Notes: generated by a model not told the origin, from the sequence alone. Positions 33,387 to 42,478 are shown, numbered from the stretch's first letter. The stretch: 43,452 nt of DNA from Clostridiales bacterium (GCA_022772525.1 JALFAD010000093.1:1-43452), one strand, 5' to 3'. A program made the numbers and translations.

Positions 33387-33480
33387 TATAGAAAAAGAAT
33401 AAATATTTGTGCAAAAAGTGGAAAAACCGGCGCAATATGCACAACAAGTTCACCATATTCCGAAAAAAGCAGAATGCTGG

Positions 33481-33509
33481 TTGACAGAAGCGCAGACTTC
33501 ATGTATGAT
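33481..33509 (+). promoter_or_regulatory. Promoter of the glycine riboswitch transcript
   Basis: TTGACA (33481-33486), 17-base spacer, TATGAT (33504-33509). Confidence 0.8.
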
Positions 33510-33536
33510 GTTCCTGTAATTCAATACCGACAAACG

Positions 33537-33700
33537 AAGTTCTTAGGGGAATGGCGTGAGCCTGCCGAAGGAGTAACACTCTCAGGTGCCTGTTTTCAGG
33601 TGGGGACTAAGAATGGATGTAGCTCTGGAGAATCTCAGAATTGAGTACCGAAGGTGCAAAGCGGTTTTCCGCTGAATCTCTCAGGTAAAAGGACAGAGTA
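33537..33700 (+). ncRNA. Tandem glycine riboswitch
   Basis: Two aptamers in series. The first has GCCGAAGGAGTAAC and CTCTCAGGTGCCTG; the second has TACCGAAGGTGCAAAGCGG and AATCTCTCAGGTAAAAGGAC, ending AGAG. These are the conserved glycine aptamer boxes. It precedes a sodium:alanine/glycine symporter gene, a common arrangement. Confidence 0.92.
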
Positions 33701-33741
33701 AGTACGTTTCCTGTTTTGACAGGGGAAACGCGCTTCCTTTT

Positions 33742-33770
33742 CGCTGGAGCAGTTGCGTCCAGCGTTTTTT
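33742..33770 (+). terminator. Terminator of the glycine riboswitch expression platform
   Basis: CGCTGGA (33742-33748) pairs with TCCAGCG (33758-33764), then six T residues. An upstream hairpin, CGTTTCC/GGAAACG (33704-33730 region), may compete with it. Confidence 0.8.
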
Positions 33771-33793
33771 GTTTGTCAGAAAGAGGTCAAAAA

Positions 33794-35185
33794 ATGGAAA
33801 CAATTGTAACACAAATCGTGGCAGCAGTCAATGACGTTCTCTGGAACAAGTGCCTTGTGCTACTGTTCCTGCTTCTGGGCAGCGGTGTGTATTTCTCCAT
33901 CCGCACCCGGTTCGTGCAGATTCGCAAATTCGGCGAGGGTATGCGCCGGGTATTCGGCAATATCAAGCTGGTGGGCGAGGGCGCAGGCAAGGAGGGCATG
34001 AGCTCCTTCCAAGCGCTGGCAACCGCAATCGCTGCCCAGGTTGGTACTGGCAATATTGCCGGCTGTGCCACAGCACTGGCTTCCGGCGGCCCCGGTGCGA
34101 TTTTCTGGATGTGGGTGTCCGCGTTCTTTGGAATGTCCACCATTTACGGTGAGGCCGTCCTGGCACAGAAGTACAAGCAGACCAACGAAAACGGCGAGGT
34201 GACTGGCGGCCCCATCTACTACATCAAGGCCGCGTTTAAGGGAAAACTCGGTTCCTTCATGGCTGCGTTCTTTGCCATTGCCATTACGCTGGCGCTGGGC
34301 TTCATGGGCAATATGGTGCAGTCCAACTCCATCGGCGATGCCTTCCACACCGCCTTTGGCATTCCCAAGGTGGTCATCGGTGTAATCATCGCCTGTGTGT
34401 GCGCCTTTATTTTCCTCGGTGGTGTCAAGCGGATTGCGGCAGTCACGGAAAAGCTGGTGCCCATTATGGCCTGTTTCTATATTCTAGGCTCCCTGATTGC
34501 CATTTTCATGAACGCTGGGAATATCCTGCCAGCGTTGAAAGCGATTTTTGTGGGAGCCTTCAATCCTCAGGCAGTTCTGGGCGGTGCGCTGGGCGTTACG
34601 GTGAAGGAAGCCATGCGTTTTGGTGTTGCCCGGGGCCTGTTCTCCAACGAGGCAGGTATGGGTTCCACTCCCCACGCCCATGCGCTGGCAAAGGTTGCCA
34701 AGCCTCAGGATCAGGGCGTTGTGGCCATGATCGGCGTGTTCATTGATACTTTTGTAGTTCTCACCATGACCGCATTGGTCATTCTGACCTCCGGCGTTCT
34801 GGGCACTGTGGGCGCTGACGGTGAGCTGCTCAGCGGCACCGCGCTGGCGCAGGCGGCTTTCAACCATTCCTTTGGCAGCTTCGGCAACGCATTTGTTGCG
34901 ATCTGCCTGCTGTTCTTCGCATTCTCCACTATTATCGGCTGGTATTTCTTTGGCGAGTCCAACGTAAAGGCCCTGTTCAAGGGTAAGAAGGCAGCCCGGG
35001 TGGCTTACGGTGTCATCGCGCTGATCTTCATTGCCATCGGTTCCTTCCAGAAGGTTTCTTTGGTGTGGGATATGTCCGATATGTTCAATGGCCTGATGGT
35101 CATTCCCAACCTGCTGGCGGTACTGGCCCTCAGCGGCGTGGTCGCCAAGTTTGCGAAGGATGACGATAATCTGACTGGGAAATAA
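33794..35185 (+). CDS. AGCS-family sodium:alanine/glycine symporter
   Basis: A 463-residue membrane protein that imports alanine or glycine with Na+. Family motifs: SSFQALATAIAAQVGTGNIA near residues 75-95 (the conserved GTGN substrate site), GPGAIFWMWVSAFFGM and GLFSNEAGMGSTPHAHALAK. The frame opens at 33716, but that start lies before the terminator; ATG 33794 follows AAAGAGGT. The glycine riboswitch controls it, which supports glycine as a substrate or signal. Confidence 0.94.
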   Translation: METIVTQIVAAVNDVLWNKCLVLLFLLLGSGVYFSIRTRFVQIRKFGEGMRRVFGNIKLVGEGAGKEGMSSFQALATAIAAQVGTGNIAGCATALASGGPGAIFWMWVSAFFGMSTIYGEAVLAQKYKQTNENGEVTGGPIYYIKAAFKGKLGSFMAAFFAIAITLALGFMGNMVQSNSIGDAFHTAFGIPKVVIGVIIACVCAFIFLGGVKRIAAVTEKLVPIMACFYILGSLIAIFMNAGNILPALKAIFVGAFNPQAVLGGALGVTVKEAMRFGVARGLFSNEAGMGSTPHAHALAKVAKPQDQGVVAMIGVFIDTFVVLTMTALVILTSGVLGTVGADGELLSGTALAQAAFNHSFGSFGNAFVAICLLFFAFSTIIGWYFFGESNVKALFKGKKAARVAYGVIALIFIAIGSFQKVSLVWDMSDMFNGLMVIPNLLAVLALSGVVAKFAKDDDNLTGK

Positions 35186-35191
35186 AACAGC

Positions 35192-35222
35192 TGCGCCGGG
35201 AAAGCCTCCCGGCGCAATTTTT
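35192..35222 (+). terminator. Terminator after the symporter gene
   Basis: TGCGCCGGGA (35192-35201) pairs with TCCCGGCGCA (35207-35216), then ATTTTT. The convergent ecfT gene ends here, so it may serve both strands. Confidence 0.85.
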
Positions 35223-36050
35223 CTATTGGAAGGGATTGAAATAGCGTCCGCCGTTCAGATAGGTCAGCGTCAGGGACAGGAGCATGAGAACAGCACAGAC
35301 CAGCATACAGGCAAGATCCATTCTTGAAAAGGGCCTGCCGGAGTACCATGTGCGTTTCTTTTCCTTGCCAAAGCCCCGCAGTTCCATGGCATTGGAAATG
35401 GTTTCAATTCGTTCCATGGAGGAAAGGATCAGAGGAATCAGAATGGAGCTGGCAGCTTTCAGGCGATGGATCAGGCTGGCCTTTTTGCTCATTTCCGTGC
35501 CCCGTGCCTGCTGGGCCAGGGAAATGTCCCGATACTCCCGCTGAATGTCCGGAATATACCGCAGCGCCAGCGCTACAGCATAGCTGACGCGGTAGCTGAT
35601 ACCGATGCGATTCAGAGAAGCGGCAAACTCGGACGGATTTGTCGTGCATACAAACAGCAGAACGATGGGGATTGTACAGGCGTTTTTCAGAATCACATTC
35701 AGGTGGTAGAACAGTTGTTCCGCGGTCACACTGTAGGGACCTGCAATATGAAACAGAATCGTTTTCGTGCCATAGATATTGGTTCCGTGCATGGGGCTGA
35801 ACAGGAAAATCAGGACGTTGTTCATCACAATATAGACGCACATAATCCCAAGCGTAACGGAAATGTCCTTCAGCTTCAGCCTTGCGATTCGGAACAGAAG
35901 CACAGCGGCGACAGTCATAGCCACCAGCAGCGGTGTGTAGAAGCTGGTCATAGCGGCCAGTGTCCACAGGATCAGGCACACCAGCTTGCAGGCGCCGGTG
36001 AGCCGGTGGATAGGGGAGGGGCGGTCAATGTAATTAAAAAGGTTGGTCAT
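35223..36050 (-). CDS. ecfT: ECF importer transmembrane coupling protein EcfT
   Basis: A 275-residue membrane protein of the CbiQ/EcfT family. The two coupling-helix motifs that dock on the ATPases are AQQARGTEM and MELRGFGKE. It links the S component to the ATPase. It overlaps the ATPase gene by four bases. Confidence 0.9.
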   Translation of the reverse strand: MTNLFNYIDRPSPIHRLTGACKLVCLILWTLAAMTSFYTPLLVAMTVAAVLLFRIARLKLKDISVTLGIMCVYIVMNNVLIFLFSPMHGTNIYGTKTILFHIAGPYSVTAEQLFYHLNVILKNACTIPIVLLFVCTTNPSEFAASLNRIGISYRVSYAVALALRYIPDIQREYRDISLAQQARGTEMSKKASLIHRLKAASSILIPLILSSMERIETISNAMELRGFGKEKKRTWYSGRPFSRMDLACMLVCAVLMLLSLTLTYLNGGRYFNPFQ

Positions 36051-37756
36051 TTGCGCACCTCCCGGTCTCTGGCAATAAAGCGGCGGGTGAATTCTTCGGG
36101 ATTGTCAATACCGCACAGGGCGGAAAGGTGGTACAGCGAAGTTTCCTTCAGGTGGGCTTCCGCCACAATTTGGGGATCGTTCAGCACCTCTGCCGCGGAC
36201 TTGTCAGCAATGACTTTGCCCCCATGGAATACCACCGCTCTGGGCGTGTATTCCAGCATCAGGTGCATATCGTGGGTAATCAGGACAACCGTGATGCCCT
36301 GATGGTTTAGCTCCCGCAGAAAATCCATAATTTCCGTGTAATGCTTCAGATCCTGACCGGCGGTAGGCTCATCCAGCAGAATCATCTCCGGCTTCAGCAC
36401 CAGAATGGAGGCAATGGTCACCCGCTTCTTCTGTCCATAGCTCAGGGCGGAAACAGGCCAGTTTCGGAAGGGGTACAGTCCGCAGATTTTCAGGGTTTCT
36501 TCCACCCTCGGGCGGATTTCTTCCTCGGATACGCCACGGTTTCGCAGGCCCAGCGCCACTTCGTCATAAATCTGCGTCTTGGAAATCATCTGGTTGGGGT
36601 TCTGCATGACATAACCGATGTGATCGGCCCGCTCCTTGATGGATAACGTATTCAGGTCGATACCGTTCAGTTCCAAAATACCACTCTGGGCTTTCTCAAA
36701 TCCGCAGACCACCTTAGAGAAAGTGGACTTTCCCGCACCGTTGGTTCCGACGATACTGAGCATTTCGCCTTTGTGGACGGTTACACTGACACCCCGCAGA
36801 GCGTGATGCCCGCCGTCGTAGGCAAAGTCAATGTTTTCCGCCCGGAGCAGTACCGGCGCGGTGACATTGGCAGTGGTATTGGGATGCTGTTCGTACCAGC
36901 AGCGCACCTGCTCCTTCTGTGCATCGGTAAGGTTCAGCTCTGGGAGGTAGGACGGGCACATACCAGCCGACAATTCAACGCCCGCATACTTCAGCGCCGT
37001 GACATACAGCGGTTCCCGAATACCGCAGCTGGGCAGAAGATCCGTACACAGCAGGGAATCCGGATCCCCATCGTAGCGAATGTGCCCATCCTCCATCAGG
37101 ATAACACGGTCCACCGGACGATAGAGCACATCCTCTACCCGGTGCTCGATAATAATGACGGCACAGCCGGTCCGCTTCTGAATCTCGTCGATTAGAACGA
37201 TGGCCTGTTTCCCGGTAGCGGGGTCCAGATTGGCGAGCGGTTCATCGAACAGCAGAACGTCAACATTTCCGACCATAACGCCGCCTAAGCCGACCCGCTG
37301 CTTTTGACCACCGGAAATTTCGTGGGGTGCATGGTTCAGAACCTGCTTTACGTCCACCAGTTCCGCAATACGCTCCACCGTGTCGTGCATTGGGCCGACA
37401 GGCACGCAATCGTTCTCCAACGCGAAGGCAATATCCTCCGCGACAGTCAGGCCGATAAACTGTCCGTCAGAGTCCTGCAAAACGGTTCCAACCGTCTGTG
37501 ACAGCTCAAACAGGCCCATATTCTGGGCGTTCTTGCCTCCGATGGTCAGACTGCCGGTGGACTTTCCGGGATAGGAATTGGGCACAAGACCGTTGATGCA
37601 GTGGGCAAGGGTGGACTTTCCGCAGCCGGAGGGCCCGGCAATCAACACCTTTTCGCCCTTGTGAATGTCCAGATCAATATGGTACAGGGTCGGCTCCGCC
37701 TGAGCGGTATACTGGAAACCGAAGTCCCGAAAACGGATAATGGGTTCATTCTCCAA
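36047..37756 (-). CDS. Fused ECF importer ATPase (two nucleotide-binding domains)
   Basis: A 569-residue protein joining EcfA-type ATPases that are often separate. Domain 1: Walker A GPSGCGKSTL, signature EISGGQKQRVG, Walker B VLLFDEPLANLDP. Domain 2 (from about 280): Walker A GTNGAGKSTF, signature SALSYGQKKRVTIAS (Tyr replaces the usual first Gly of LSGGQ), Walker B MILLDEPTAGQD. A TTG at 37756 is chosen as start: AGGAGG lies eight bases before it, and the frame further upstream overlaps the S component and has no protein-like sequence. Confidence 0.9.
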   Translation of the reverse strand: MENEPIIRFRDFGFQYTAQAEPTLYHIDLDIHKGEKVLIAGPSGCGKSTLAHCINGLVPNSYPGKSTGSLTIGGKNAQNMGLFELSQTVGTVLQDSDGQFIGLTVAEDIAFALENDCVPVGPMHDTVERIAELVDVKQVLNHAPHEISGGQKQRVGLGGVMVGNVDVLLFDEPLANLDPATGKQAIVLIDEIQKRTGCAVIIIEHRVEDVLYRPVDRVILMEDGHIRYDGDPDSLLCTDLLPSCGIREPLYVTALKYAGVELSAGMCPSYLPELNLTDAQKEQVRCWYEQHPNTTANVTAPVLLRAENIDFAYDGGHHALRGVSVTVHKGEMLSIVGTNGAGKSTFSKVVCGFEKAQSGILELNGIDLNTLSIKERADHIGYVMQNPNQMISKTQIYDEVALGLRNRGVSEEEIRPRVEETLKICGLYPFRNWPVSALSYGQKKRVTIASILVLKPEMILLDEPTAGQDLKHYTEIMDFLRELNHQGITVVLITHDMHLMLEYTPRAVVFHGGKVIADKSAAEVLNDPQIVAEAHLKETSLYHLSALCGIDNPEEFTRRFIARDREVRK

Positions 37757-37777
37757 TGAGGATTCCTCCTGACGAAC

Positions 37778-37803
37778 AAAGGCAGGCGGTTGCGCCTGCC
37801 TTT
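37778..37803 (-). terminator. Hairpin between S component and ATPase genes
   Basis: AAAGGCAGGCG with CGCCTGCCTTT, loop of four, 11 bp. Only TTTG follows, so it may be a partial terminator that raises the S component above the ATPase. Confidence 0.55.
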
Positions 37804-37815
37804 GCAATGCTGTAA

Positions 37816-38364
37816 TTATTCTTTGGTCAGACTGCCGGCCTTGGTCTTGGTTGCTGCGTAGGCGATGCACAGCAAGCTGCCGACGATGGCGGTGGTGACA
37901 GCGTTGGAAACAGCAGCCATCAGGCCCTGTGCGATCAGCTTGTCCCAGGGCTCGCCCATCATGTACACATCCAGCACAGGGGCGACAGCCAGCCAGCAGA
38001 TCAGATGGCACACCAGCTGAGCGATGTTGAACTTAATCAGGCCCTTCTTACCCAGCTCGCCTTCCTCCATCTTCAGAGTCTTAGCGGCAAGGCCCATCAG
38101 CAGACCGAACACGCCGGAAGCGATGACCCAGCTCCACCACACACCCCAGCCGTAGCTGAAGTCGATCAGGGTGTGTCCGATGAGACCGACCAGAGCGCCG
38201 GCGACGGGGCCGTAAACCACAGCCAGGAACGCCAGCAGACCGTACTGCACAGAGATGCTGGTATTGGGCACGGGGCTGGGGATGGCGACAAAGCGGCCCA
38301 GAACAAAGAACAGGGCGGCGCCGATGCCAATGGCAACGATGGTTTTCACAGAGAATTTCTTCAT
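37816..38364 (-). CDS. ECF importer S component, UPF0397 family
   Basis: A 182-residue membrane protein with about five to six helices. Family signature at the N-terminus: IVAIGIGAALFFVLGRFVAI, then PNTSISVQYGLLAFLAVVYG and WWSWVIASGVFGLLMGL. The family is often annotated as an ECF-type riboflavin transporter substrate-binding protein, but the ligand is not settled by sequence. ATG 38364 is preferred over 38379 because GGAGG lies eight bases before it. It sits between a SAM hydroxide adenosyltransferase and the ECF module. Confidence 0.88.
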   Translation of the reverse strand: MKKFSVKTIVAIGIGAALFFVLGRFVAIPSPVPNTSISVQYGLLAFLAVVYGPVAGALVGLIGHTLIDFSYGWGVWWSWVIASGVFGLLMGLAAKTLKMEEGELGKKGLIKFNIAQLVCHLICWLAVAPVLDVYMMGEPWDKLIAQGLMAAVSNAVTTAIVGSLLCIAYAATKTKAGSLTKE

Positions 38365-38420
38365 ATTTTCTACCTCCATAGTAATTTCTATTCAGGCATA
38401 AATGCCAAAACAGCTTTCTC

Positions 38421-39266
38421 TCAGAACCCCTTAAACGGCTCAATGCGGATGCGCCAGGAGTTGCCTGTGCCGATGTTGTAGGCCCGGGCAAAGCTGCCCT
38501 GATTGATGGCGACAGCGACGCAGTCCAGACTGTTGACATAAGCAAGCGCCTCGCCCACATACACATCCGCAAAGCTCTTTGCGAACTGAATAATGTTGCG
38601 GTAGACGCAGCGGGTGTCATTTTCGATGGTAATGCTCACCCGATCACCGTAGGAAATCCCGGTTTGCAGGAACAGCGTCCGGGGAATGTTGGTCCACAGA
38701 CTTCCAAAGCGAACGTCCAGCACATCAATGGTGCCGCACACGGCATGGCCTTCCATCCTTGGCTCGATAATGGGAAGCCGCACCAGTGAGTCTGTGTCCC
38801 GCAGAGGGCCGACCTCGGCAAAATCAATGATGCCGCTGGCAAGCCGCGCGCCGGTGTATGCGTAAACATCCCGTCCGTGGAAGGTGTAGCTTTCACCGGA
38901 GCGGGGGAGGCGGTTCACATTTTCATCAATTTCCCGGACTTCCTCAATGCCGTCAAACCGGATCACATGGGTCAGCGTACCGTTGTCGGGTGTAACAACA
39001 TAGTGCCCACTGGCGGTTTTAACCACAACGCTCTTTCGGTCAGAACCGACACCGGGGTCCACCACGGATACAAAGACCGTGCCCTGAGGCCAGTAACGAA
39101 TCGTCTGGATTAAGCGATAGCTGGCTTCCCAAATATTATAAGGGGTAATGTCGTGGGTCAGGTCGTGAATATTCAGTTGGGGGTGAACGGAATACGCCAC
39201 GCCGTACATGGCGCTGACTGCGCCATCCACAAGGCCAAAGTCCGTTTGAAATACCAGATGATTCAT
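38421..39266 (-). CDS. SAM hydroxide adenosyltransferase (DUF62 family)
   Basis: A 281-residue cytoplasmic enzyme that splits S-adenosylmethionine with water to adenosine and methionine. Family motifs: VFQTDFGLVDGAVSAMYGVA at the start, HDITPYNIWEASY, FVSVVDPGVGSDRKSVVVKT and VTPDNGTLTHV. The C-terminal beta domain ends GNSWRIRIEPF. A CAGGAGG site precedes the ATG. It heads the operon with the S component, ATPase and EcfT. Confidence 0.92.
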   Translation of the reverse strand: MNHLVFQTDFGLVDGAVSAMYGVAYSVHPQLNIHDLTHDITPYNIWEASYRLIQTIRYWPQGTVFVSVVDPGVGSDRKSVVVKTASGHYVVTPDNGTLTHVIRFDGIEEVREIDENVNRLPRSGESYTFHGRDVYAYTGARLASGIIDFAEVGPLRDTDSLVRLPIIEPRMEGHAVCGTIDVLDVRFGSLWTNIPRTLFLQTGISYGDRVSITIENDTRCVYRNIIQFAKSFADVYVGEALAYVNSLDCVAVAINQGSFARAYNIGTGNSWRIRIEPFKGF

Positions 39267-39298
39267 GTCTGCGTTACCTCCTGGGAATTCTATAGTTC

Positions 39299-39326
39299 AT
39301 TATACAGGTTGCGGTGAGATTGTCAA
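39299..39326 (-). promoter_or_regulatory. Promoter of the SAM transferase-ECF operon
   Basis: Minus strand TTGACA (39321-39326), 16-base spacer, TATAAT (39299-39304). No riboswitch was seen between it and the start codon. Confidence 0.85.
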
Positions 39327-39353
39327 TGGAAAACATTTTTTCTTATGCTGTCG

Positions 39354-39382
39354 TTGCAATGGGCGTCTGCCCATGCTATAAT
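39354..39382 (+). promoter_or_regulatory. Promoter of the flavin reductase-like gene
   Basis: TTGCAA (39354-39359), 17-base spacer, TATAAT (39377-39382), about 20 bases before the start codon; AAGGAG lies between. Confidence 0.75.
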
Positions 39383-39402
39383 ATGGAATAAGGAGTGATT
39401 TT

Positions 39403-39945
39403 ATGAAGAAAAAAGTAGATGCTTTTGACTACGCCGGTGTGATCTGCAAGGCGTTGCGCAAGGGCGTACTGCTGACGACCCGCGTTGGTGAACGCGTGAA
39501 CACCATGACCATCGGTTGGGGCAAGATCGGCGTGGAATGGGGCAAGCCCATTTTCATCGCCTATGTGCGCGACAGCCGCTATACAAGGCGGCTTTTGGAG
39601 GAATCCGGGGAATTTACGGTCAATATTCCGCTCAATGCGGAGAATCGGGAGATTTTGGGTTACTGCGGCAGCAAGTCGGGCCGCGACACCGACAAAATCC
39701 GTGACATGAAATTGACGACTGTGGATTCAGACGTGGTTGGCGCGCCGGGAATTGCCCAGTTTCCCCTGACATTGGAGTGTAAGGTAATCTACCAACAGAA
39801 GCAGGATCTTGCCGGGATGCCGCAGCAGGTGACCGACAAATTCTATCCCCCTGTGGGAGTGGAGCAGGTGCCGGATATGCACACCGCGTTTTACGGGGAA
39901 ATTGTGAACGCGTATCTCATTGAGCGGGAAGCAAAATCCCGCTGA
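39403..39945 (+). CDS. Flavin reductase-like FMN-binding protein
   Basis: A 180-residue protein of the split-barrel flavin reductase family. Motifs: VNTMTIGWGKIGVEWGKPIF, which contains the FMN-binding T-x-x-W region, then SRYTRRLLEESGEFTVNIPL and GYCGSKSGRDTDKI, the usual set of the Clostridial subgroup. It probably reduces or binds FMN with a pyridine nucleotide. AAGGAG precedes the ATG. Confidence 0.9.
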   Translation: MKKKVDAFDYAGVICKALRKGVLLTTRVGERVNTMTIGWGKIGVEWGKPIFIAYVRDSRYTRRLLEESGEFTVNIPLNAENREILGYCGSKSGRDTDKIRDMKLTTVDSDVVGAPGIAQFPLTLECKVIYQQKQDLAGMPQQVTDKFYPPVGVEQVPDMHTAFYGEIVNAYLIEREAKSR

Positions 39946-39960
39946 CAGCATACAAAAGGG

Positions 39961-40002
39961 AATCCCTCCCGATGGAACGCCTCCGTTCCATCGGGAGGGA
40001 TT
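39961..40002 (+). terminator. Very long perfect terminator stem
   Basis: A 19-bp perfect stem (39961-39979 with 39984-40002), loop CCTC, then TACTATTTG. The following 40003-40162 holds nothing I recognise. Confidence 0.85.
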
Positions 40003-40162
40003 TACTATTTGTCCTGTCCGAGCTTTGGTCTTCCCTGCCGGGGGTCAGACCGGAGGAAAATGGTCCGTGAGGACGGTCACATTCCCATCCGCATCAACTT
40101 TTTTATCGCAGTTTCTATCTCGTCATTCATTAAAAATGAAATGCTCAACTTGATATTGCAAT

Positions 40163-42478
40163 TTACGGAACCAAAATGTTTAAATCTTTGACGGTTATTG
40201 CGGCTGGGATGCCCGGCTTGGAATCGTCGATCTGTTCCCTCAGGTTGCTGTTATTGATGCTGGTGGTTTTGCCGTTTATGGAAAGGGCGGTTTCCTCAAC
40301 GCCTTGATCAATCAGAGACTGAAGGGCACTTCCGGGAACTTTCAGAGAAGCCGACTTCATGGGGGCTTTCGCATCGACTTCTACGACCATCGCAGAGCCA
40401 CCCACGGGCGTGATCTCCTTTTTGAATTTGATATTGGTCACCATGTCGGTCAGCTGATCGTTTTCAGAGGAATCCCCCGCAGAGAATTTGAAGCCGTTCA
40501 TAATGACGGATTCGTCGTCGATGCTGATGGAACCGCTGCCGTTCACGGCGGTATTTGCCGCAAGCATGCTGTCGACTGTGGTAATGAGGTTTCCCACGGC
40601 AAGGGCGAGCTTGCTGAACTCCGAATTCTGAAGGGTCTGGAGATATTTTTGCTCGAGGGAAAGGGTGGCCTCGGGGGCGTTGGTACTCACCTGCAGCGTT
40701 TTGTTGAGGGATTCACGGACGTCCCCGGTGCCCTCCTTGGATTCTTCCGAACGAAAATCGACCTGCAATTTGCCCTTTTCCGGCTGCTTGTCGGCGGTCA
40801 GCTTCAGACCGGGGGTCTTCTGGTTATTCCCGTCGGTGGAGGAAAGGCTGACGGTCGTGCCGTCCGCGGTTAGCTGGAAGCCGCCGCCGGAATCGGTGAT
40901 TTTGTCCAGAACCTGATTGCTGACGCTGACGTTCACGCGGTTTGTCTCCAGGTTGATTTTGCTGATGCCCTCCTTTTTCAGCTTTAGAAGATCAGACGGG
41001 CTGCCGGTGACCGAGAATTTGTCCTCCCTCGCGGTGATGTCTAACTCGCTATCCTCCTTCAGCCAGACCACATTGGACAGATCATTGCCGTCATTATCGG
41101 TTGACGTAATTTTTCCTAAGGTAGCTTTAACATCTAACCTTGACTTATAGCTCGAACTGCTGCTGGAGTTGCTGCCGCTGTTGCTGCCGAAGAAGCTGAC
41201 GAAGCTGCCGCCGGAGCTGCCACCGGAGCTACTGCTGCCGTTGCTAGCGTGGTAGCCGCCGTCGCCGCCGGAGATGCCGTTGACATTGCCGAATGAAGAC
41301 AGACCGCTGAGATCCACCTTGTCCTTCTGCTTTTCCGTGGCCTCAGAAGCGTAACCATTACCGATATTGGCAGCGTTGCCCTTACCCGTTGCCGTCACTT
41401 GCGCAGTGTATTTGACGGTGATGTTGTCGCTTGTGCCATAAGCGCCGCCGCCGATGCCCGCGCCGCCGCCTACTGCTTTATCGTCACTAATCTCTTGTGG
41501 ATCGCCGCCGGTGGCAGTTGTAGTGCTGCCGGAAATGGTGATGTTACTGCCATTGCCGTGTGTGCCGCCGCCGATACCCGCGGCATCGGTGCCACCCTTG
41601 GCATTTACCGTGCCGCCTTTGATGGTGATGCCGCTGCCAGCACCACTTGCGCCGCCGCCGATGCCCGCGCCGCCTTCACCGCCGTTGGCATTTACTGTGC
41701 CGTCGCTGATGGTGATATTGCTGCCGGTGCCGCCCATTGCGCCACCGATGCCCGCTCCGCTAATTCCGCCTTTGGCTGTGACTGTGCCGCCGGAAATGGT
41801 GATGTTACTGCCGTTACCGCCATCAAAACCATCACTTTTGCCGCCTCCGCCGATGCCCGCGGCGTTTTCACCGCCGGTGGCATTCACCGTGCCGCCGCTG
41901 ATGGTGATATTGCTGCCATTGCCGCCTTTACCGCCGCCGATACCTGCGCCGCCTTCGCCGCCGGTGGCTTTCAGACTGCCGTTGCCATTATTATCGGTGA
42001 TGGTGAGACTGCCGCTGTTATTCTTCTCCACACCGGCGCTTCCGTAGCCGCTCTGAACCTCGTTATCTCCGTCCAGCTCGATGGTCACATTGCCGCCGCC
42101 CGATGTCTGAATGGCGGCACCATCCGCACCGCTGATGTTCACGCCATTCAAGGTGACATTGGCAGTGGAACCTTCACCAGCAGTGATAGTGATGGTGTTA
42201 GAGGTGGATTCGCTGCTTGCGGGGGGAGCGGAGTCTGTATTCCCGGAGGAGCCGGACCCGGAATTCCCGGAGGAGCCGGATTCAGGTCTCGACTGGCTGA
42301 TCACGGGGGCACTGTCGTTTTTTGAGGTTTCGCCCTGAGACACCGTCTGTCCGCTCTCATTGGCTTCGACGGAGATACTGCCTTCATCCAGATACCAGTC
42401 ATCCGCCAAAGCCGTCAGAGGCATACTGACTGCCAGCAGCAGCGCCATGATACACGCACAAAATCTTCTCGTTTTCAT
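40163..42478 (-). CDS. Large secreted Gly-rich repeat protein
   Basis: A 771-residue protein with signal peptide (MKTRRFCACIMALLLAVSMP, cleavage after TALA, about 25), a Ser/Gly/Asn-rich linker (about 40-95), then about six repeats (173-380) of the form GAGIGGG...GSNITISGGTV.A.GG, which suggests a right-handed beta-helix like carbohydrate-binding surface proteins. A second Ser/Gly-rich linker (about 405-440) leads to a beta-rich C-terminal region. There is no LPxTG motif or membrane anchor, so release from the cell is likely. AAGGAG precedes the ATG. Ligand unknown. Confidence 0.85.
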   Translation of the reverse strand: MKTRRFCACIMALLLAVSMPLTALADDWYLDEGSISVEANESGQTVSQGETSKNDSAPVISQSRPESGSSGNSGSGSSGNTDSAPPASSESTSNTITITAGEGSTANVTLNGVNISGADGAAIQTSGGGNVTIELDGDNEVQSGYGSAGVEKNNSGSLTITDNNGNGSLKATGGEGGAGIGGGKGGNGSNITISGGTVNATGGENAAGIGGGGKSDGFDGGNGSNITISGGTVTAKGGISGAGIGGAMGGTGSNITISDGTVNANGGEGGAGIGGGASGAGSGITIKGGTVNAKGGTDAAGIGGGTHGNGSNITISGSTTTATGGDPQEISDDKAVGGGAGIGGGAYGTSDNITVKYTAQVTATGKGNAANIGNGYASEATEKQKDKVDLSGLSSFGNVNGISGGDGGYHASNGSSSSGGSSGGSFVSFFGSNSGSNSSSSSSYKSRLDVKATLGKITSTDNDGNDLSNVVWLKEDSELDITAREDKFSVTGSPSDLLKLKKEGISKINLETNRVNVSVSNQVLDKITDSGGGFQLTADGTTVSLSSTDGNNQKTPGLKLTADKQPEKGKLQVDFRSEESKEGTGDVRESLNKTLQVSTNAPEATLSLEQKYLQTLQNSEFSKLALAVGNLITTVDSMLAANTAVNGSGSISIDDESVIMNGFKFSAGDSSENDQLTDMVTNIKFKKEITPVGGSAMVVEVDAKAPMKSASLKVPGSALQSLIDQGVEETALSINGKTTSINNSNLREQIDDSKPGIPAAITVKDLNILVP
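41341..41962 (-). repeat. Coding repeats, about 90-108 bp per unit
   Basis: Six imperfect units encode the GAGIGGG/GSNITISGGTV module. Units differ in length, mainly by insertions after GIGGG (for example KSDGFDGG in unit 2), as expected for repeats that grow and shrink. Confidence 0.7.

Noticed and set aside
41399..42325. Plus-strand frames of 308 and 197 codons within the repeat gene
   Set aside because: They mirror the Gly-rich repeats (Ala/Pro-rich in reverse) and have no start signals.
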